Of a DNA stretch of 7,747 bases, positions 4,516 through 7,747 are shown in pieces. Both the position numbers and the translations under genes were made by a program. Source of the DNA: Rickettsiales bacterium. GTDB taxonomy: Bacteria > Pseudomonadota > Alphaproteobacteria > Rickettsiales > UBA1997. The stretch is from NCBI GenBank assembly GCA_947425005.1, contig CANDYP010000065.1:1-7747 (forward strand), read 5' to 3'. Every line of letters starts with the position of its first letter. Position 1 is the stretch's first letter. A model generated the notes under the pieces. It was given only the letters and a program-made list of their open reading frames with translations. It searched no databases and was not told where the DNA came from.

Positions 4516-5624
4516 CCATTTTTAAACGCATCAACACCTACATCGCGAAAAGTTTTTTACTAAAATTTCTACAGATCTCACTGGGCTTTTCTCTGCTGAT
4601 TTTTTTCATTAATTTATTGGATATTTTTGAAAAAGTTCGCGGCTCCGATGTGCCCCTCGAAGTCTCCAGCTTCATGGCATTTCTACAAATTCCGGATTTT
4701 TTAAATGAGATCGCGCCCTCTCTAATCCTAATCTCCGGCATTGTTACATTTTTTTTCCTCTCCTCCAAAAGCGAGATCACAATCATCCGTTCTAGCGGAT
4801 TTTCTTTGTGGCAAGTTTTGTATCCAATCGCCTTTTGCGCATTTTTTCTCGGCGTTTTTTGGGTAACAATTTTCGGACCACTTTCGGTCGTGATGGCGGA
4901 AAAATTTAATAATCTCGAAGGCCGCTACGTAAAAAATGAAAGGCGCGAAATGGTGGCGCCGGAAAATGGCATTTGGCTCAAACAAACCAACGTCAACAAA
5001 CCTTCTGAAGACATCATTATTCAGGCCAAAAAAGTTTACAGAAGCACGCTAGAGCTGGACGAAGTAACTTTGTGGTTTTTTAATAAAGACGGCCAATTTT
5101 ATCAAAAAATTGATGCTCAGCAAATGTTTCTCCAAGAAAATTTTTGGCTGTTGCAAGAGGTCACCATTAACGACGCCGACACTCTCAACAAAAAACTCCA
5201 AACTTTTTCCGTACCCACAAATTTAAAAGCCGATTTCATCGTTCAAACCGTGATTAATAATTTCCAAAACGTGAAATTATTTTCGATTTACGCCTTACCA
5301 AATTTGATTGAAGATCTGCAATCCTCTGGCTTCTCTTCGGTTAAATTTAAAGTTTATCTGAACTCACTTTTGAGTAAGCCATTTTTATTTTTAGCGATGA
5401 CGCTAATCGCCTGCTACTTCGGCATCAACCACACCAGAAATAATAACGCGATTTTTATGCTGTTTTTGGGAATTACCTTTGGACTAATTCTGTACATTAC
5501 CGCCGGCATCATCAACACCCTCGGCGCCTCCGGGTTAATTCCGGTTTTTGCTTCAACTTGGACAATCGCAATTATTTGTCTGTCGATTGGAGTGTTGCTG
5601 ATTTACCGGAAGGAAAAGTTTTAA
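4512..5624 (+). CDS. lptG: LPS export permease LptG (YjgP/YjgQ family)
   Basis: The second permease subunit of the LptB2FG transporter, 370 aa, is a usual length. Helices lie at about 17-38, 63-84 and 102-124, followed by a periplasmic beta domain (about 125-285) and helices at 287-305, 313-334 and 344-365. The cytoplasmic segment SSKSEITIIRSSGFS (84-98) matches the family coupling motif, and ENGIWLKQ (151-158) is the GxW feature seen early in the LptG periplasmic domain. The ATG lies inside the lptF stop (ATGA), so LptF and LptG are probably made in equal amounts from one mRNA. Many alphaproteobacteria place lptD and surA next; here a truncated repeat and lipoprotein genes follow instead. 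Which paralogue is F and which is G rests on gene order and the GIWLK feature. Confidence 0.9.
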   Translation: MTIFKRINTYIAKSFLLKFLQISLGFSLLIFFINLLDIFEKVRGSDVPLEVSSFMAFLQIPDFLNEIAPSLILISGIVTFFFLSSKSEITIIRSSGFSLWQVLYPIAFCAFFLGVFWVTIFGPLSVVMAEKFNNLEGRYVKNERREMVAPENGIWLKQTNVNKPSEDIIIQAKKVYRSTLELDEVTLWFFNKDGQFYQKIDAQQMFLQENFWLLQEVTINDADTLNKKLQTFSVPTNLKADFIVQTVINNFQNVKLFSIYALPNLIEDLQSSGFSSVKFKVYLNSLLSKPFLFLAMTLIACYFGINHTRNNNAIFMLFLGITFGLILYITAGIINTLGASGLIPVFASTWTIAIICLSIGVLLIYRKEKF

Positions 5625-5638
5625 GATTTGAGTCTGTG

Positions 5639-5659
5639 ATGAGAAACCCCCCTACCCCC
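5639..5659. repeat. Truncated palindromic element, copy C
   Basis: GAGAAACCCCCCTACCCCC, 15 bases after the lptG stop, matches the outer part of the arms of copies A, B and D and then breaks off into AAAATTTTATT. The inner hairpin, spacer and second arm are missing, so this is a remnant or a partial insertion. The following 5660-5768 is A/T-rich; it must hold any promoter for the next gene, but I see none strong. Confidence 0.7.
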
Positions 5660-5768
5660 AAAATTTTATTGTAATTTTTCCTCAAAAAAATACCTTGCCC
5701 CAAGGCTCTGTTTTCTAGCTCTCGCAAGTTTTACACCTCCACCCTTCTCAACCAAAAAACACAAAAAT

Positions 5769-6383
5769 ATGAAAAGAAAAATCCTCCTCGCTTTGTCAAT
5801 TGCGACCTTAGCTTTCACTTTTTCTTGCAGCAAAGGCGGTAAGCCAGCTGAAGTTAAAAATAATAATTTGTCGAATTTACCTGCTTGGGTTTTGGATCCT
5901 AATGTCGCTGACGGCGTTGCCGCTGTTGGCATTGCCAGCCCTTCCAAAGGTGGCATTAAATTTCAGATCCCCGCCGCCGAACTTGACGCTAAATCAAATA
6001 TCGCCGCCACAATTCAATCTGAAATCAGCCGCGTTACTAAAAATTCTTTGCGATCAGCTAACGTAAATAATGCTGACGATGTTGAAGAATTCTTCGCACA
6101 AGCCAGCAAAGAAGTTGTAAAAAATCTGCCAATGTCTGGCGTAAAAAGAATCAACATTTTTCAAGCCAACGACGGTACGCTCTACGTACACATGGTTTTG
6201 AAGAATGAAGATTACAGCAAGTTTTTGGACAGCAGCGAAAAATCAATGAATGCTCGTTTGAAAAAATCTGCCTTGGGTCGCGAAAATATTAACAAAAGCG
6301 AAGAAGCAAATAAGGCGATTTTTGATGAGCTGGAAAAAGAAAGAGACAGCAAATCTGCGGCCAAAGCCAAAGCTGCTGAGTAA
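5769..6383 (+). CDS. LPP20-family lipoprotein
   Basis: This 204-aa protein has a lipoprotein-type signal peptide (MKRK, a hydrophobic stretch at 5-17, then TFSC with Cys20 as the acylation site). The box is relaxed, lacking the usual leucine at -3. The body has an LPP20-like domain: PAWVLDPNVADGVAAVGIAS (38-57), followed by an Ala-rich helix (DAKSNIAATIQSEISRVTK) and a beta segment ending in GTLYVHMVLK. This is the pattern of Lpp20 and FlgP-like outer-membrane lipoproteins. The C-terminal 40 residues are highly charged, lysine/glutamate-rich and helical. The role is unknown; outer-membrane or surface anchoring is expected from the family. The ATG at 5769 follows CACAAAAAT with no Shine-Dalgarno. 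The gene begins 144 bases after lptG and is followed by a hairpin repeat. Confidence 0.8.
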   Translation: MKRKILLALSIATLAFTFSCSKGGKPAEVKNNNLSNLPAWVLDPNVADGVAAVGIASPSKGGIKFQIPAAELDAKSNIAATIQSEISRVTKNSLRSANVNNADDVEEFFAQASKEVVKNLPMSGVKRINIFQANDGTLYVHMVLKNEDYSKFLDSSEKSMNARLKKSALGRENINKSEEANKAIFDELEKERDSKSAAKAKAAE

Positions 6384-6387
6384 TACA

Positions 6388-6498
6388 CAGACCCCGGAAC
6401 AAGTCCGGGGTGACACCGGGGGTGGGCTTTTCTACGCACCCTTGGTTTTGCAATCCTAGAACTCCCAGTTTGTTACCCCGGACTTGTTTCAGGTCCAC
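6388..6498. repeat. Inverted pair of CACCCCGG hairpin repeats
   Basis: The copy at 6388-6416 contains the perfect hairpin ACCCCGGA-acaag-TCCGGGGT (6391-6411), only 7 bases after the stop of the LPP20 gene. A second, degenerate copy in opposite orientation lies at 6471-6498 (TGTTACCCCGGACTTGTTTC). The family is the same as at 2079-2203, but the order of the two orientations is reversed. The first hairpin may slow or stop transcription or protect the mRNA 3' end, though the following GGGCTTTTCT gives only a short T-run at a distance. Confidence 0.7.
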
Positions 6499-6521
6499 CG
6501 CCCAACAACCTTCATCAAACC

Positions 6522-6683
6522 ATGAAAACACTAATCGCAATTCTCGCATTATTTACACTCGCCGCTTGCGAATCATCCTACCAAAAAGACGCGGCAAAAA
6601 CCGCTAAACACAGAAGCGCTTCCGACCGCATTAACTCAACCAACAGTAACAGTGACAACCTTCTTAAAGAACTTGATCAGTAG
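6522..6683 (+). CDS. Small lipoprotein, 53 aa
   Basis: ATG 6522 to TAG 6681-6683 encodes 53 residues. The N-terminus MKTLIAILALFTLAAC is a textbook type II signal peptide with a canonical lipobox LAAC (Cys16). That leaves a mature peptide of 38 residues, polar and Ser/Asn/Asp-rich, ending NLLKELDQ, with a possible short helix at the end. The perfect signal and lipobox in so short a frame make a chance ORF unlikely. It starts 138 bases after the LPP20 gene, across a hairpin repeat, and its end overlaps the start of the next lipoprotein gene by 11 or 32 bases, depending on the start chosen there, so the two are probably co-translated. The mature part matches nothing I recognise. There is no Shine-Dalgarno (TTCATCAAACC precedes the ATG). 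Confidence 0.75.
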   Translation: MKTLIAILALFTLAACESSYQKDAAKTAKHRSASDRINSTNSNSDNLLKELDQ

Positions 6684-7656
6684 AAAATTTTTTGCGCTTT
6701 TGGCACTGACAATTTTTTTTACGAACTCGTGCTCAACTGAAAAACAAGCCAGCTCCAATACCCCTACCTGGTATATTTCTCCCAAGCAAAATAGTGCAGA
6801 AAATCTTTACGGGGTCGCTTCCGGGTTTTCTCTCGAAGAAGCTACGAAGGGCGCTCTGGCTGATGCGGCGTCACGTTTGATGGTCAGCGTTTCTTCCGAA
6901 TCCAGCTTGATCCGCGAAGAAAATAACGTCAGCACCAATGAAGAAATGCGTCAGCAAATTAAACAAAATATCGAAAAGATTGATTTCACTAATTTTAAAG
7001 TTTCTCGCAGCGAAAAATCCGGTCCGCAATTCTTCGCCGAAGTTGAAATTAAACGCACTCCCTTCATTTCCGATCAGAAAGAAAAAATTACTTTTTCCGA
7101 AAGACAAATTTCTGATTTGGCAAAAAATTTAAATGGCGCCAACCCCATTCAAAAGCGCAGTTCTTTGTTAAAAATAATTGATCTGTCGAAACAAGTTGAG
7201 CTCTCAAGCCGCATTTTAAACGGGGCCGGAGAGAATTTAGATCTGAGAGAAAAACTTGCTCGCCTCGCCTCTTTTCAAAATCAGCTCAATCAGTTAAGCG
7301 ATAAAATTGAATTTTATTTCGAAATAAATTCGCCGAAAGAAATCGCCCAAATCATTCGCAACGCTCTGAACAAAGAAAAAATAAAAATTACAAACGCGCG
7401 AAGCAGCAGTACAAATCAGCTGACGATTGTGATCAAATCCAGCGCCCGAAGTAATAAAATTTACGAAGCCTATTTAACGAAACTGCAAATTGATTTTGCT
7501 AATTTGACTGCTGGCAAAACTGTGGCGAGCAACTCGGTTGAGGTCACCGGCAGCTCTTCGATTAGTGAAAAAGAATCTTACTTGGCGGCCGTCAAATCAC
7601 TGGAAGAAAAAATCGCACAAGACGGAATTTTGAAAGTAATCGGGATCGTGAATTAA
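6652..7656 (+). CDS. LPP20-like lipoprotein with C-terminal extension
   Basis: From GTG 6652 the protein is 334 aa. A lipoprotein-type signal is present (SRKFFALLALTIFFTNSC, Cys27; the box TNSC is relaxed). An alternative TTG at 6673 would give a tighter 20-residue signal, and neither start has a Shine-Dalgarno. Residues about 37-138 resemble the LPP20 fold: PTWYISPKQN, LYGVASGFSLEEATKGALAD, a helix with Ala/Glu, and FFAEVEIKR as a closing strand. This repeats the plan of the 204-aa lipoprotein upstream (P-x-W, then V/Y-G-x-A/V-S/A). Residues 140-225 are helical and Gln/Lys/Glu-rich, possibly coiled coil; the C-terminal part is alpha/beta. Two-domain LPP20-like proteins occur in envelope and flagellar contexts (FlgT-like, H. 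pylori Lpp20 cluster), but no flagellar gene is here. It overlaps the small lipoprotein gene. Confidence 0.78.
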   Translation: MTTFLKNLISRKFFALLALTIFFTNSCSTEKQASSNTPTWYISPKQNSAENLYGVASGFSLEEATKGALADAASRLMVSVSSESSLIREENNVSTNEEMRQQIKQNIEKIDFTNFKVSRSEKSGPQFFAEVEIKRTPFISDQKEKITFSERQISDLAKNLNGANPIQKRSSLLKIIDLSKQVELSSRILNGAGENLDLREKLARLASFQNQLNQLSDKIEFYFEINSPKEIAQIIRNALNKEKIKITNARSSSTNQLTIVIKSSARSNKIYEAYLTKLQIDFANLTAGKTVASNSVEVTGSSSISEKESYLAAVKSLEEKIAQDGILKVIGIVN

Positions 7657-7663
7657 ATTTAAG

Positions 7664-7684
7664 TCCGTGTTTACGGAAATTTTT
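7664..7684 (+). terminator. Weak candidate intrinsic terminator after the lipoprotein module
   Basis: TCCGT-gttt-ACGGA (7664-7677) forms a five-pair hairpin followed after two A's by five T's, starting 8 bases after the stop codon of the last lipoprotein gene. The position is right but the stem is short, so efficiency would be modest. Confidence 0.35.
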
Positions 7685-7698
7685 AATCCGTGCATCTT

Positions 7699-7747
7699 AC
7701 GAGAAACCCCCCTACCCCCCTTATCAGGGGGGCTTTGTCCGAGCTCG
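7699..7747. repeat. Palindromic element copy D, cut by the window end
   Basis: The left arm is ACGAGAAACCCCCCTACCCC with the TTATCA mini-hairpin and GGGGGGCT (7699-7734), followed by a spacer beginning TTGTCCGAGCTCG, related to the CCGAACTCGATCA spacer of copies A and B. The second arm would lie just beyond base 7747. It sits 42 bases after the lipoprotein module. Confidence 0.82.

Noticed and set aside
4538..4985. Minus-strand frames opposite lptG
   Set aside because: They are antisense shadows of a well-supported membrane protein gene.
6212..6607. Frames through the hairpin repeat after the LPP20 gene, on both strands
   Set aside because: They are built from the repeat and from shadows of the neighbouring lipoprotein genes; the true gene here is the 53-aa lipoprotein in another frame.

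Overview
The window looks like part of a Gram-negative, LPS-making, AT-leaning genome. It encodes an adjacent LptF/LptG permease pair, a ThiS sulfur carrier and three predicted lipoproteins, all set among dense palindromic intergenic repeats. The lptF-lptG pair is the proteobacterial arrangement, and the CACCCCGG..CTTGT..CCGGGGT hairpin is of a type common in alphaproteobacterial genomes. Two weak hints of host association (an NLS-like/acidic serine protein, and a decayed coiled-coil ORF with a CaaX-like end) would fit an intracellular alphaproteobacterium such as a Rickettsiales-type symbiont. That placement is inference; no rRNA or marker gene here settles it.

Layout. Positions 75-1586 (minus) encode a 503-aa low-complexity, serine-rich protein of unknown function; a possible gene end from outside the window (1-78, plus) meets it tail to tail. 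Positions 1587-3006 are a 1.4-kb decayed, repeat-rich region. It holds one small plausible ORF (1775-1912, minus), a hairpin-pair repeat (2079-2203), a near-perfect long inverted repeat (2321-2437), a broken coiled-coil gene (2511-2685) and a 22-bp perfect palindrome (2885-2906). Positions 3007-3207 (minus) are thiS, divergent from lptF-lptG (3421-5624, plus, stop/start overlap ATGA). Between thiS and lptF lie overlapping candidate promoters and a second copy of the long inverted repeat. Positions 5769-7656 hold a lipoprotein module: an LPP20-type lipoprotein, a 53-aa small lipoprotein, and a larger LPP20-like protein, the last two overlapping. The window ends in another copy of the inverted repeat.

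How the genes fit together. LptF and LptG form the inner-membrane permease that, with LptB, extracts LPS and feeds it to the transport bridge. The three following genes probably supply outer-membrane or periplasmic lipoproteins, so 3421-7656 reads as an envelope-biogenesis block. Copies of one palindromic element sit before lptF, directly after lptG and after the last lipoprotein gene, bracketing the two transcription units. No gene here has a convincing Shine-Dalgarno sequence; starts are preceded by A-rich leaders.
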